A stretch of 64,000 bases of DNA from RBG-16-66-20 sp036560705 (GTDB taxonomy: Bacteria; Pseudomonadota; Gammaproteobacteria; Burkholderiales; SG8-39): NCBI GenBank assembly GCA_036560705.1, contig DATBQR010000054.1, forward strand, positions 35,162-99,161, read 5' to 3'. Shown piece by piece: positions 52,174-61,177 of the stretch. The notes beneath the pieces were generated by a model, which made no database searches, was not told the origin of the DNA, and saw only the letters and a list, made by a program, of their open reading frames with translations. The translations under genes were made by a program, and so were the position numbers. Position 1 is the first letter of the stretch; each line of letters begins with the position of its first letter.

Positions 52174-52617
52174 ATGACCTCGATCGACTTCTATTTCAAC
52201 GCCGACGACCGGCTGGGCGTCGCCTGCCGGCTCGCGGGCAAGGCGCTGCAGCAGAAAAAGCGCGTGCTGATCTACGCGCCCCGGCACGAGCTGGCGGAGA
52301 AAATGGACCGCCTGCTTTGGGTGAGTAACGCGACATCCTTCATCCCGCACTGCTACGCGCACGATCCCCTCGCCGCCAGCACTCCCGTTCTCATCGCCGC
52401 CGGCGACGTGGACGCCTCGCCGGCGACTGCCTGCGAGATCCTGCTCAACCTCTCGCCCGAGTGTCCGCCCTTCTTCGAGCGCCACGAGCGCCTGCTCGAG
52501 GTCGTGGCGCAGGACGACGAAGGCAAGCTTGCCGGCCGCGCGCGTTTCAAGTTCTACCGCGACCGCGGTTACGCGATCCGCAATCACGACCTGCTGGCCG
52601 CGGAGGCCCGGGCATGA
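52174..52617 (+). CDS. holC: DNA polymerase III chi subunit HolC
   Basis: A 147-residue clamp-loader accessory protein that binds single-stranded-DNA-binding protein and psi. It begins IDFYFNADDRLGVACRLAGKAL and contains the conserved LLWVSNATSFIPHCYAHD and LLNLSPECPPFFERHERLLEVV segments. Position between pepA and valS is the classic one. It overlaps the next small gene by ATGA. Confidence 0.92.
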   Translation: MTSIDFYFNADDRLGVACRLAGKALQQKKRVLIYAPRHELAEKMDRLLWVSNATSFIPHCYAHDPLAASTPVLIAAGDVDASPATACEILLNLSPECPPFFERHERLLEVVAQDDEGKLAGRARFKFYRDRGYAIRNHDLLAAEARA

Positions 52618-52961
52618 GCGACAGGCGCGATCCGAACCGGCTCATCCAGCGCGTCGACGCGCTGGTGAAGCGGCAGCAGGAGGATACGCAGCGCGCGGTC
52701 GAAGAAGTGCCGCTGCTGACGGAGATCGTCGAGCAGGAAGCCGCCAAGGCGGCGACGGCGGGCGCGCTGCCCGGCGAGGAGACGCTGGCGGCGGACATCG
52801 AGCGCGTGCTGGTGGTGCGCCTGGTGCCGGAGCTGAACAAGCAGATCGCCGCGCTGCGCGCCGAGCTGGAGAAGGAACTGCGCCGCTCCGTGCGCGAAGC
52901 GGTCGAGCACGCGCTCGCGCAGCGCAAGGCGGGTGCGGACAAGCCGCCAGGGAAGGGGTGA
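52614..52961 (+). CDS. Hypothetical coiled-coil protein between holC and valS
   Basis: 115 residues, soluble, highly charged and helical: RRDPNRLIQRVDALVKRQQED at the N-terminus, a central PLLTEIVEQEAA, then a coiled coil NKQIAALRAELEKELRRSVREAVEHALAQRKA. No catalytic motif or known family name assigned. ATG 52614 overlaps the holC stop, so it is co-translated. Its place in a DNA-replication/translation operon gives no firm function. Confidence 0.7.
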   Translation: MSDRRDPNRLIQRVDALVKRQQEDTQRAVEEVPLLTEIVEQEAAKAATAGALPGEETLAADIERVLVVRLVPELNKQIAALRAELEKELRRSVREAVEHALAQRKAGADKPPGKG

Positions 52962-52991
52962 CGGGGAAACCTCGGTTTCCCTGTTCCGAGC

Positions 52992-55769
52992 ATGGCGCTG
53001 GACAAGAGCTTCGAGCCGCACGCGGTCGAGAGCCGCTGGTACGCGCGCTGGGAATCCTCCGGCTGGTTCGCGGCCCAGGCGAAATCCGGCGCGCCTCCCT
53101 ATTGCATCCAGCTGCCGCCGCCGAACGTCACCGGCACGCTGCACATGGGCCACGCCTTCCAGCAGACGCTGATGGACGCGCTCATCCGCTACCGCCGCAT
53201 GCGTGGCGACAACGCCAACTGGGTCGCCGGCACCGACCATGCCGGCATCGCGACGCAAATCGTGGTCGAGCGCCAGCTGCAGGAACAGGGCAAGACGCGC
53301 CACCAGATGGGAGCAACCCCGGCGGCCGCGAGAGAAAACTTCGTCAAGCGCGTCTGGGAATGGAAGCAGGAATCGGGCGCCACCATCACCCGCCAGATGC
53401 GCCGCCTGGGCGCCTCCTGCAACTGGACTTTCGCCGACACGGAAGGACAGAAAGCGGGCTACTTCACCATGGATGCGAAGATGTCGCGCGCCGTGGTGGA
53501 AGTCTTCGTCAAGCTGCACGAAGAAGGCCTGATCTACCGCGGCAAGCGGCTGGTCAACTGGGACCCGCAACTCGGCACCGCGGTCTCCGACCTCGAAGTC
53601 GACAGCGAGGAGGAAAACGGCAAGATCTGGGAAATCAAATATCCGGGCGAAGGTTTCAGCCTGACCGTCGCGACGACGAGGCCCGAAACGATGCTCGGCG
53701 ACGTCGCAGTAGCGGTGAACCCGAAGGACGAGCGTTACGCAGCGTTCGTCGGAAAGCAGGTCGCGCTTCCGCTCACCGGGAGAAAGATCCCGGTCATCGC
53801 TGACGACTATGTCGACAGCGAATTCGGCACCGGCTGCGTGAAGATCACGCCTGCGCACGACTTCAACGACTACGCGGTGGCGCAACGGCACAAGCTGCCG
53901 CTGATCCCGATCCTCACCCTGGAAGCCAAGGTCACCGGCGGCACGGCCTACGACGGCCTTGACCGGTTCGCGGCCCGGAAGAAGGTCCTTGCGGATTTGC
54001 AGGAGAAAAACCTCCTGGTTTCCGAAAAACCGTACAAGCTGCGAGTTCCGCGCTCCGGCCGCACCGGCGTGATCGTCGAACCGATGCTCACGGACCAATG
54101 GTTCGTGAAGATGGACGGCATGGCGAAGAGCGGACTCGACGCGGTCGCCAGCGGCAAGGTGAAGTTCTTTCCGGAGCACTGGACCAGCACCTACAACCAT
54201 TGGCTGGAGAACATCCAGGACTGGTGCATCTCGCGGCAGCTGTGGTGGGGCCACCAGATACCCGCGTGGTACGACGAGGAAGGGAAGATCTACGTCGCTC
54301 GCACGGAAGAAGAGGCAGTCAAGAAATCAGGCGGCAAGAAGCTGAAGCGCGACGAGGATGTGCTGGACACCTGGTTCTCTTCGCAACTGGTCCCCTTCTC
54401 TTCCCTCGGCTGGCCGGAGAAGACGAAGGACCTGGATACCTTCCTGCCTTCCTCCGTGCTGGTGACCGGCTTCGACATCATTTTCTTCTGGGTCGCCCGC
54501 ATGATCATGGCGAGCCTGCATTTCACCGGCAAGGTGCCGTTCCATCACGTCTACATCAACGCCATCGTGCGCGACGCCGAGGGCCAGAAGATGTCGAAGT
54601 CGAAGGGCAACACCCTCGACCCGATCGACCTGATCGACGGTATCGATTTCGATTCCCTGCTCAAGAAATCCACCGCCGGACTGCTGAAGGCCGATCACCA
54701 GGCCAAGATCGAGAAGTACGTCAAAAGCCACTTCCCGAACGGCATTCCGTCGTTCGGCGCCGACGCGCTGCGCTTCACCTTCGCCTCGCTGGCGAATTTC
54801 TCGCGTACGCTCAACTTCGACCTCGGCCGCTGCGAGGGCTACCGCAATTTCTGCAACAAGCTGTGGAACGCCACCCGCTTCGTGCTGATGAATACCGAGG
54901 GCCGGGATTGCGGCATCGACGAATCGAAGCCCGTCGAACTGTCCGCCTGGGACAAGTGGATCATCAGCACCCTGCAGCGCACCGAGGCGGAAGTGGAGAA
55001 AGGCTTCGCCGAATACCGCTTCGACAACGTCGCCGGCGCCATCTACCGCTTCGTCTGGGACGAGTACTGCGACTGGTACCTCGAGATCGCCAAGGAGCAG
55101 CTGGCGAAGGGTAACGAAGCGGAGCAACGCGGCACGCGCCGCACACTGGTGCGGGTGCTGGAAACTTCGCTGCGACTTGCGCATCCGATCATTCCGTTCA
55201 TCACCGAGGAGCTGTGGCAGGACGTAAAAGCGCTCGCCGGCAAGAGCGGCGAGACCATCATGCTTTCGCCCTATCCGAAGAGCCAGCCGGAGAAGATCGA
55301 CGCGGCGGCGGAGAAGGAGATCGCTCTGGCCAAGGAAGTCGTCAACGCTGCGCGCAACCTGCGCAGTGAATTGAAGGTTGCACCCAAGGATCGCATTCTC
55401 TTCTTCATGACGGGCCAACCGACGGCGGGAACGTCGATTTCGATGACCTCGCTGGCCAGGGCTTCGGAACTCCGTGTTGTCGATAGCCTTCCCGCGTCCG
55501 ATTCGCCTATTGCGGTCGTCGGACCGCACCGCCTGATGCCGCACATCGAAGTCGATCCCGCAGCAGAAAAGGAGCGCCTCAAGAAGGAAATCGCACGGAT
55601 CGAAGGCGAAATCGTGAAAGCGCGCGCCAAGCTCGGCAATGCCTCGTTCGTCGACCGCGCGCCGGCAAAGGTAGTCGAACAGGAACGCGCGCGGCTGGCG
55701 GGGTTCGAAGCGACGCTCGCCAAGCTGCGGCCGCAGCTGGACAAGCTGGCGGCGCGGACCGCGGCCTGA
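52992..55769 (+). CDS. valS: Valyl-tRNA synthetase ValS
   Basis: Class I synthetase of 925 residues charging tRNA-Val. The HIGH motif appears as TLHMGH (residues 49-54), the editing domain (TVATTRPETMLGDVAVAVNP) follows, and KMSKSKGN is in the C-terminal part of the catalytic core. It ends in the family's coiled-coil tRNA-binding arm (KERLKKEIARIEGEIVKARAKL). Complete. Confidence 0.97.
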   Translation: MALDKSFEPHAVESRWYARWESSGWFAAQAKSGAPPYCIQLPPPNVTGTLHMGHAFQQTLMDALIRYRRMRGDNANWVAGTDHAGIATQIVVERQLQEQGKTRHQMGATPAAARENFVKRVWEWKQESGATITRQMRRLGASCNWTFADTEGQKAGYFTMDAKMSRAVVEVFVKLHEEGLIYRGKRLVNWDPQLGTAVSDLEVDSEEENGKIWEIKYPGEGFSLTVATTRPETMLGDVAVAVNPKDERYAAFVGKQVALPLTGRKIPVIADDYVDSEFGTGCVKITPAHDFNDYAVAQRHKLPLIPILTLEAKVTGGTAYDGLDRFAARKKVLADLQEKNLLVSEKPYKLRVPRSGRTGVIVEPMLTDQWFVKMDGMAKSGLDAVASGKVKFFPEHWTSTYNHWLENIQDWCISRQLWWGHQIPAWYDEEGKIYVARTEEEAVKKSGGKKLKRDEDVLDTWFSSQLVPFSSLGWPEKTKDLDTFLPSSVLVTGFDIIFFWVARMIMASLHFTGKVPFHHVYINAIVRDAEGQKMSKSKGNTLDPIDLIDGIDFDSLLKKSTAGLLKADHQAKIEKYVKSHFPNGIPSFGADALRFTFASLANFSRTLNFDLGRCEGYRNFCNKLWNATRFVLMNTEGRDCGIDESKPVELSAWDKWIISTLQRTEAEVEKGFAEYRFDNVAGAIYRFVWDEYCDWYLEIAKEQLAKGNEAEQRGTRRTLVRVLETSLRLAHPIIPFITEELWQDVKALAGKSGETIMLSPYPKSQPEKIDAAAEKEIALAKEVVNAARNLRSELKVAPKDRILFFMTGQPTAGTSISMTSLARASELRVVDSLPASDSPIAVVGPHRLMPHIEVDPAAEKERLKKEIARIEGEIVKARAKLGNASFVDRAPAKVVEQERARLAGFEATLAKLRPQLDKLAARTAA

Positions 55770-55790
55770 CCGCGGATCCGGATTTTCCTT

Positions 55791-56468
55791 CTAGTTGTAG
55801 CGCCCCGGCCGGTATTCCGGCAACGTGAGGAACGGCGGCTTGCGGCCGACCAGCGCCTCCAGCAGCGTCAACTCCGCGTCGGTGTGGTTGATGACCGGCG
55901 CGCGCATCAGCATCTGCGGCGCGCCTTTGGCCATGATGTAGCGCGGCTCTTCGTGGTGGCGCGTATTCACGGTCTCGCTGGCGCCCGGATCGTCAACCGC
56001 GGCCAGATCCGCGGTGCCGTAGCAGGTGCAGACGTAGGTTCTGTCGGGCTCCACCTCGACGTACACCGCCGTTCCGCGGATGCCGACAACGGCGGTCGAC
56101 GATTGCAGGCGCTTGGGCTCGCCGGGAGAAAACACCGACAGCAGCGCGCCCGTGAGGATGCGCAGGCCCGTGGCGACCAGCGCACCGGCATCCCCGAGCA
56201 CCTCGACCCGGGTATTGGCGCGCGCGAGCATGGCGTCCTTGCCGACCACGAAAACGAGTTCGCCGCCGGCGCCGGTATCTACCGTGTCGCCCGCGCGCAC
56301 CGGCATCCCCGCGGTCACGGCCTCGCCGTTCAGCTGCGGCTGTCCGCGGAAACCATGCACGCCCCTGGCGACGACGTCCTGGGCGAGCGCCGCGCGCAGC
56401 CAGGCCATCTGAGAAGCCACTGTCGCCGCCCCGGCCATGCGCAGCCATCGCCGCCGTTCAATCCGCAT
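55791..56468 (-). CDS. FecR-domain exported protein
   Basis: About 225 residues from ATG 56468. The N-terminus RIERRRWLRMAGAATVASQ...ALAQ looks like a Tat-type or long signal peptide. A FecR domain follows: AGDTVDTGAGGELVFVVGKDAMLARANTRVEV, then FSPGEPKRLQSSTAVVGIRGTAVYVEVEP, and CTCYGTADLAAVDD. Family proteins sense or bind in the periplasm, but no sigma factor or receptor gene is adjacent, so signalling is unproven. It overlaps the preceding gene by 11 bases. Confidence 0.75.
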   Translation of the reverse strand: MRIERRRWLRMAGAATVASQMAWLRAALAQDVVARGVHGFRGQPQLNGEAVTAGMPVRAGDTVDTGAGGELVFVVGKDAMLARANTRVEVLGDAGALVATGLRILTGALLSVFSPGEPKRLQSSTAVVGIRGTAVYVEVEPDRTYVCTCYGTADLAAVDDPGASETVNTRHHEEPRYIMAKGAPQMLMRAPVINHTDAELTLLEALVGRKPPFLTLPEYRPGRYN

Positions 56469-57012
56469 CGGTTTCCTCCACCGCCAGCGCTTCGTCAATG
56501 GCGGCCCGCTCGTCCGCGGACGGCCAGGCGTTGTCGAACTGCCAGCCGTGCTGCGCCTCGATGCGGCCGCGAAACACGTTTTCCAGATCGCGTGCCGTCC
56601 AGCGCGAGCGCGCCTGCGGCGATTGCGGCAGGAAGCTGGAAGCGATGACCGCGCAGCCGCCCATCTCCCTGGCGCCGCTCTCGGCGATCCTGCGCCCGTC
56701 CAGACAGATCGCGTCGCCGTCGAGATAAGCAGGCAGGCCGAATTGCCGGTAAGCCGCGAGCGCCGGCGTCAGCCCCCAGGCGCGCCAGCGCGCGCGGCGG
56801 CCGGGCGCGAGGCGCAGCGGCACGATGAGCGCGTAGGCGTAGTGATGCTCCTCGATGCGGACCAGGTCGCTGACGACGGGCGCGGTCGCCTGCGCCCAGA
56901 GCACCACCGGCGCGGCGCCCGGCGTCCGGTCCGACGCCATCCCGGCGCAGGAAGCAAGCCAGGCCTGCGGACCGATCGGACCCAGCCGCATCCAGCGCGC
57001 CGCGTTTCCCAT
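56458..57012 (-). CDS. Divergent lipoate/biotin ligase-like protein
   Basis: A 184-residue protein of uncertain family. The segment YRQFGLPAYLDGDAICLDG and RRIAESGAREMGGCAVIASS resembles the substrate-lysine region of BPL/LplA/LipB ligases, where a 'gKKIaG' lysine is catalytic; here the position reads GRRIAESG, so the key lysine is missing. The N-terminal GGGA(V) loop of true ligases is not clear either. It may be a non-catalytic relative. Coupled with the FecR gene downstream. Confidence 0.5.
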   Translation of the reverse strand: MGNAARWMRLGPIGPQAWLASCAGMASDRTPGAAPVVLWAQATAPVVSDLVRIEEHHYAYALIVPLRLAPGRRARWRAWGLTPALAAYRQFGLPAYLDGDAICLDGRRIAESGAREMGGCAVIASSFLPQSPQARSRWTARDLENVFRGRIEAQHGWQFDNAWPSADERAAIDEALAVEETDAD

Positions 57013-57046
57013 GCCGAAAGCCTAGCAGAACAAGGCCGCGCGGCCG

Positions 57047-57274
57047 CTATTTCTTCTTCATGAAAAACGTGAACTCGCCGTTCGTCTCGGCATGCGACAG
57101 CAGCGCATGGCCGGTCTGCCTGGCGAAAGTCTCGAAGTCCTTCACCGAGCCCGGGTCGGTGGAAACGACCTTCAGCACCTGCCCGGACTGCACGTCGGCG
57201 AGCGCCTTCTTGGTGCGCAGGATGGGCAGCGGGCAGTTCAAGCCGCGGGTGTCGATTTCCTTGTCGTGTTGCAT
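57047..57274 (-). CDS. tusA: TusA-family sulfurtransferase
   Basis: A 75-residue sulfur carrier with the family motif GLNCPLPILRTKKAL (Cys14). TusA-like proteins relay persulfide sulfur for tRNA thiolation, Moco synthesis, or dissimilatory sulfur oxidation. Which role applies is not settled: it stands outside any dsr/hdr cluster, but the window also has Moco and Sox genes. Divergent from chrB, with 57 bases between. Confidence 0.88.
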   Translation of the reverse strand: MQHDKEIDTRGLNCPLPILRTKKALADVQSGQVLKVVSTDPGSVKDFETFARQTGHALLSHAETNGEFTFFMKKK

Positions 57275-57318
57275 GCTGGCGCGAATTTATCACGCTGTCG
57301 GCCGGCTGCAGGCTGGGC

Positions 57319-57324
57319 TATCAT
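57319..57324 (+). promoter_or_regulatory. -10-like element of chrB
   Basis: TATCAT, then seven bases and the chrB ATG, without a ribosome binding site. A weak CTGTCG lies 18 bases upstream. Confidence 0.35.
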
Positions 57325-57331
57325 CGCCGCG

Positions 57332-58291
57332 ATGAACAAGCCGCCGCCCGCCGACGGCGGTCGCTGGCTCCTGCTGGTCGCGAGCCTGCCGACCGAGGAT
57401 CCGGCCGCGCGCATGCGCATGCTGCGCACGCTCGAGTCGCTGGGCGCCGCCGTGATGCGCGAAGGCGCCTACCTGCTGCCGGATACCGCCGCGTCCCGCC
57501 AGGGTCTCGAGCACCTCGCCGAATACATCGCCAAGGGCGCCGGCAGTGCGCAGGTCCTCCAGGCCCTGCCGTTCTCGGACGGCCAGCAGAAATTATTCCG
57601 CAGCCTTTTCGACCGCTCCGCGCGCTATTCCGAACTGATCAAGGTGGTGGAGAGCCTGAAGGTCGGTTTCGGCATCGCCGATCCGAGCGCGATCTCGCGC
57701 GTGCTGAACAAGCAGCGCCGCGAGCTGGAGGCGATCAGCGCGCTCGACTTCTTCCCGAGCGAAGTGCAGGAGCGCGCGAAATCGGCGCTCGCGGCGGCCG
57801 AGGCCGCGGTGCACAAGCTGCTGTTCCCCGCCCAGAGCCAGGCCGGCGCCGCCCCGAACGAGCCGCTGCGGCGCAGGATCTGGGCGACGCGCCGGCCGCT
57901 CTGGGCCGACCGCCTCGCCTGCGCCTGGCTGATCCGCCGCTTCGTCGATCCGGAAGGCAGCATGCTGTGGCTGGAGAAGACGCAGGAATGCCGTCCGCCC
58001 GTCGTCGGCTTCGCGTTCGACGGCGCGCGCTTCGGCAACGACGCTTCGCAGGTCACCTTCGAAGTGATGCTGCGGCAGTTCGGGCTGGCGAAGAACGCGG
58101 CGCTGGCCAGGATCGGCGCCATCGTGCATTTCCTGGAGGTGCGCGACGCGCCGGTGCCGGAAGCCGCCGGCGTGCAGACGCTGCTGCAGGGCGCCGCGCG
58201 GCGCTCGGCAAACGACGACGAGCTGCTGGCCGAAGTGGAGAAGACCTTCGACCTGCTCTATGAGGCCTATTTCGAGGCGCCGCGCACGTAG
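57332..58291 (+). CDS. chrB: ChrB-domain protein (chromate resistance regulator-like)
   Basis: 319 residues with the two ChrB parts: an N-terminal domain WLLLVASLPTEDPAARMRMLRTLESLGAAVMREGAYLLPD and a C-terminal domain starting ATRRPLWADRLACAWLIRRFVDPEGSMLWL. ChrB regulates or assists chromate efflux by ChrA in known chr operons. No chrA lies nearby, so the role here is open. ATG 57332 was chosen over in-frame codons that lie inside tusA. Confidence 0.85.
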   Translation: MNKPPPADGGRWLLLVASLPTEDPAARMRMLRTLESLGAAVMREGAYLLPDTAASRQGLEHLAEYIAKGAGSAQVLQALPFSDGQQKLFRSLFDRSARYSELIKVVESLKVGFGIADPSAISRVLNKQRRELEAISALDFFPSEVQERAKSALAAAEAAVHKLLFPAQSQAGAAPNEPLRRRIWATRRPLWADRLACAWLIRRFVDPEGSMLWLEKTQECRPPVVGFAFDGARFGNDASQVTFEVMLRQFGLAKNAALARIGAIVHFLEVRDAPVPEAAGVQTLLQGAARRSANDDELLAEVEKTFDLLYEAYFEAPRT

Positions 58292-58300
58292 CGGCGGTGT

Positions 58301-59806
58301 TCAGCGCTTCTTGTTGTCCTGCATCTCTCGCGCGCGCTCGGCGCGCAATTCCTTGAGCCGTGCGTCGATCACCGAGAGTTCGTAGAAATTTCCCTCGCCC
58401 GAGCTTTGCGCGAACTGCAGCTGCTCGATGGCGGCGGGCAGACTGCCCTGCAGGAGGTAGAACTCCGCCTGCGCCTGGTGCTCCAGCAGGTGTTTGCCCA
58501 GGCCGGCGTAGGCCTTGGCCCGCGCCTCGTGCAGCTTCGCGTCGCGCGGATAAAGGCGCAGGGGCTCGGCGAGCGCCGCGATGACGTCGTCGAAGCGGCC
58601 CTGGTCCTGCAGCGTTCCCAAAATCGCGTAGAGAACCGACCGCCGGTACGGATAGCGCAGCTGCGCCGCCTTGAGCAGGGCAAGCGCGCCCGCCTGGTCG
58701 CCGAGCGCGACCCGGGCGCGCGCCGCCAGCGTCTCGATCATCGGGCTGGCGATCTTGTCGGCCCGCAGCCGGGCGATCTCCGCCTCGGCCTGCCTGGGCT
58801 CCTTGGCGCGCAGCAATGCCACCGCGAGCCCGTAGCGCGCGCCGGGCTCGCTCGCATAGCGCCGGTCGTTCACGGCCGCGCCGAATGTTTTCACCGCATC
58901 CTGCGCCTCCATCGCCTCGGCGCGGATCTTGGCGCGCACCAGGTGGTATTCCAGTTCGTCCAGGTGCTGCTTGTAAGGCAGACCTTCGGCGCGGTTCTGC
59001 GCATCGGATATGCGTTCATCGGTCACCGGGTGGCTGCGCAGATAGCTCGGGACGCTGCCGTTGTCGGAGATCCGCGTGAGCCGCTGCAGCTTCTCGAAGA
59101 AGGTGCCCATCGCGCGCACGTCGAAACCGGAGCCGGCGAGCGTCTGGAAGCCGATGCGGTCGGCCTCGCGCTCGAAGTCGCGGCTGAAAGCGAGCTGCGA
59201 CTGGATGGCGCCGCCCTGCACCGCCATCGTGGCGCCGCCCGCCAGGTCCGGCCGCGAACGCGCGAGCAGGAGCGCCGCCGCCATGGCGACCATCATCGGC
59301 ATCTGCATCTGCTTCTGGATCCCCATCTGGCGGGCGATGTGGCGCTGGGTCACGTGCGCCATTTCGTGGGCGAGCACCGAGGCGATCTCGGATTCGTTGT
59401 CGGTGGCGCTGATCAGCCCGGTATGCACGCCGATGAAGCCGCCGGGCAGGGCGAAGGCGTTGATCGTCGGGTCGCGGACGGCGAACAGTTCGAAGTCCTG
59501 GCGCACACCCGGCATCGCGGCGGCCAGCCGCGCGCCGATGCCGTTCAGGTATTCGGTGATCTCCGGATCATCGAGGTAGTCCGGATCGCGGCGAATTTCC
59601 TGCATGACCGATTCGCCGAGCCGGCGCTCGGTCTGCAACGTCAGATCGGCACTGCCCGCGTCTCCCAGGTCGGGCAGCGGCGCGGCGCGCGGCGCGAGAT
59701 CGGGCTGTGGTTCGCTGCGGCCGAAGCGCGGCAGCGCCGTGTCCTGCGCGAACGCCCGCGGAGCGCAGGCAAGGGACGCAGCCAGCAGCCAGGCCAGGAA
59801 TCGCAT
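58301..59806 (-). CDS. bepA: M48-family periplasmic metalloprotease with TPR (BepA-like)
   Basis: A 501-residue exported zinc protease and chaperone for outer-membrane protein quality control. Signal peptide MRFLAWLLAASLACAPRAFA; zinc motif HEMAH (His147, Glu148, His151) with a third ligand in FEREAD; C-terminal TPR helices from about residue 310. It is divergent from moaC. ATG 59806 has TATCAT six bases upstream and no ribosome site. Confidence 0.9.
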   Translation of the reverse strand: MRFLAWLLAASLACAPRAFAQDTALPRFGRSEPQPDLAPRAAPLPDLGDAGSADLTLQTERRLGESVMQEIRRDPDYLDDPEITEYLNGIGARLAAAMPGVRQDFELFAVRDPTINAFALPGGFIGVHTGLISATDNESEIASVLAHEMAHVTQRHIARQMGIQKQMQMPMMVAMAAALLLARSRPDLAGGATMAVQGGAIQSQLAFSRDFEREADRIGFQTLAGSGFDVRAMGTFFEKLQRLTRISDNGSVPSYLRSHPVTDERISDAQNRAEGLPYKQHLDELEYHLVRAKIRAEAMEAQDAVKTFGAAVNDRRYASEPGARYGLAVALLRAKEPRQAEAEIARLRADKIASPMIETLAARARVALGDQAGALALLKAAQLRYPYRRSVLYAILGTLQDQGRFDDVIAALAEPLRLYPRDAKLHEARAKAYAGLGKHLLEHQAQAEFYLLQGSLPAAIEQLQFAQSSGEGNFYELSVIDARLKELRAERAREMQDNKKR

Positions 59807-59812
59807 GCGGTT

Positions 59813-59818
59813 ATGATA
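59813..59818 (-). promoter_or_regulatory. -10-like element of bepA
   Basis: TATCAT on the minus strand followed by AACCGC and the bepA ATG. It fits the leaderless pattern. Confidence 0.4.
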
Positions 59819-59870
59819 CCGTCCGGACGCTCGAGTTCCCTGTATCAAAACGTAAATCCTGGAGAGTGCC

Positions 59871-60380
59871 GTGGCCCGCAAGCTTTCACCGCAGCTCACC
59901 CATTTCGACCGCAAGGGCAGCGCCCACATGGTGAACGTCGGAGCGAAGGACGAAACGCGTCGCCTGGCGGTAGCAACCGGCCGCATCGCCATGCGGCCGG
60001 CGACCTTCCGCATGGTGGTCGAGGGCGACGCCGCCAAGGGCGACGTGCTCGGCGTGGCGCGCATCGCGGCGATCCAGGCGGCCAAGCGGACCGCGGAACT
60101 GGTACCGCTCGCGCACCCGATCGCCATCACGCGCGTGGCGGCCGATTTCAGGTTCGACGCGGCGCGCAGCGAGATCGTGCTGGCGGCGACGGTCGAATGC
60201 CGTGGGCGGACGGGCGTCGAGATGGAGGCGCTGACCGCCGCCGCGGTCGGCCTGCTCACCGTCTACGACATGGTGAAAGCCGTTGATCGCGGCATGGTCA
60301 TTCGCGAGCTGCGGCTGGAGGAAAAGCGCGGCGGAAAATCGGGAACGTATAGGCGGCGCGCGGCGGCGCGGGTAAAATGA
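59871..60380 (+). CDS. moaC: Cyclic pyranopterin monophosphate synthase MoaC
   Basis: Works after MoaA to form cPMP. Motifs: LTHFDRKGSAHMVNVGAKDETRR, KGDVLGVARIAAIQAAKRTAELVPLAHP, and EALTAAAVGLLTVYDMVKAVDRGM with the active-site Lys and Asp; 169 residues. GTG 59871 has GGAG at good spacing. Its stop overlaps the soxY ATG, joining cofactor synthesis to the sox genes, an unusual pairing. Confidence 0.95.
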   Translation: MARKLSPQLTHFDRKGSAHMVNVGAKDETRRLAVATGRIAMRPATFRMVVEGDAAKGDVLGVARIAAIQAAKRTAELVPLAHPIAITRVAADFRFDAARSEIVLAATVECRGRTGVEMEALTAAAVGLLTVYDMVKAVDRGMVIRELRLEEKRGGKSGTYRRRAAARVK

Positions 60381-60832
60381 GCGCCATGAATCCAATTCGC
60401 CGAACCGCCATCCGGGCCGCCGCGGCTTTCACCGCGGCCCTCGTGCTTCCGTTGCGCGCGCTCGCCGCGTGGAACAAGGAGGCTTTCCAGGCCAAGACCG
60501 CGGCCGAGGCGCTGAAGAGCCTCGGCATCGCCTCCAGCACCGAAAGCAAGGATGTCGTGATCGACGCGCCGCAGATCGCCGAGAACGGCGCCGTGGTGCC
60601 GATCGAGATCACCAGCAACGTGCCGAACACGAAATCGATTTCGATTGTCATCGAGAAGAACCCCTTTCCGCTCACCGCGAAGTTCGACTTCGCCGAAGGC
60701 GCGGTTCCCTTCGTCAAGGTAAACGTCAAGCTGGGCGAGTCTTCGTTCGTACGGGTCCTGGCGGAAGCCGGCGGCAAGTTTTACTCGGCGAGCAAGGAAG
60801 TCAAAGTCACCATAGGTGGATGCGGGGGCTGA
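60377..60832 (+). CDS. soxY: Sulfur-carrier protein SoxY
   Basis: Periplasmic substrate carrier of the thiosulfate-oxidising Sox system. The 151-residue precursor has a Tat-like signal (NPIRRTAIRAAAAFTAALVL) and ends in the signature swinging arm GGCGG whose cysteine carries the sulfur intermediate. ATG 60377 overlaps moaC; ATG 60386 is possible. Forms SoxYZ with the next gene's product. Confidence 0.95.
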   Translation: MSAMNPIRRTAIRAAAAFTAALVLPLRALAAWNKEAFQAKTAAEALKSLGIASSTESKDVVIDAPQIAENGAVVPIEITSNVPNTKSISIVIEKNPFPLTAKFDFAEGAVPFVKVNVKLGESSFVRVLAEAGGKFYSASKEVKVTIGGCGG

Positions 60833-60861
60833 GCCTCCTTGGGGCGGATGCGGAGACTGAC

Positions 60862-61173
60862 ATGGCAGAACCAATGAAGATCCGGGCCACGCTGAAAGGC
60901 GACCTCTGCGACGTGCGCGTGCTGATGGTCCACCCCATGGAAACCGGTTTGCGCAAGGACTCGAGCGGTGCCGTCGTGCCGGCGCATTTCATCCAGGAAA
61001 TGACCGTCAAGATCAACGGCAAGCTGATGGTCGACGGCCAGATCAGCCAGGCGGTGTCGCGCAATCCGGTGTTCTCTTTCCGCCTGAAAGGCGTCAAGGC
61101 CGGCGACAAGCTGGAGATCGCCTGGCTCGACAGCAAGGGCGAGCGCAGCCAGACCGAAGCGGCGATCGCCTAG
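60862..61173 (+). CDS. soxZ: SoxZ
   Basis: A 103-residue partner of SoxY with an immunoglobulin-like fold. Family sequence KIRATLKGDLCDVRVLMVHPMETGLRKD, PAHFIQEMTVKINGK and SRNPVFSFRLKGVKAGDKLEIAW. It lacks its own signal and is carried out with SoxY by Tat. ATG 60862 follows soxY by 29 bases. Confidence 0.95.
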   Translation: MAEPMKIRATLKGDLCDVRVLMVHPMETGLRKDSSGAVVPAHFIQEMTVKINGKLMVDGQISQAVSRNPVFSFRLKGVKAGDKLEIAWLDSKGERSQTEAAIA

Positions 61174-61177
61174 CGGA

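Noticed and set aside
58406..60286. A 626-codon open frame on the plus strand across bepA
   Set aside because: Antisense to the protease gene for most of its length and then out of frame in moaC; no recognisable domain.
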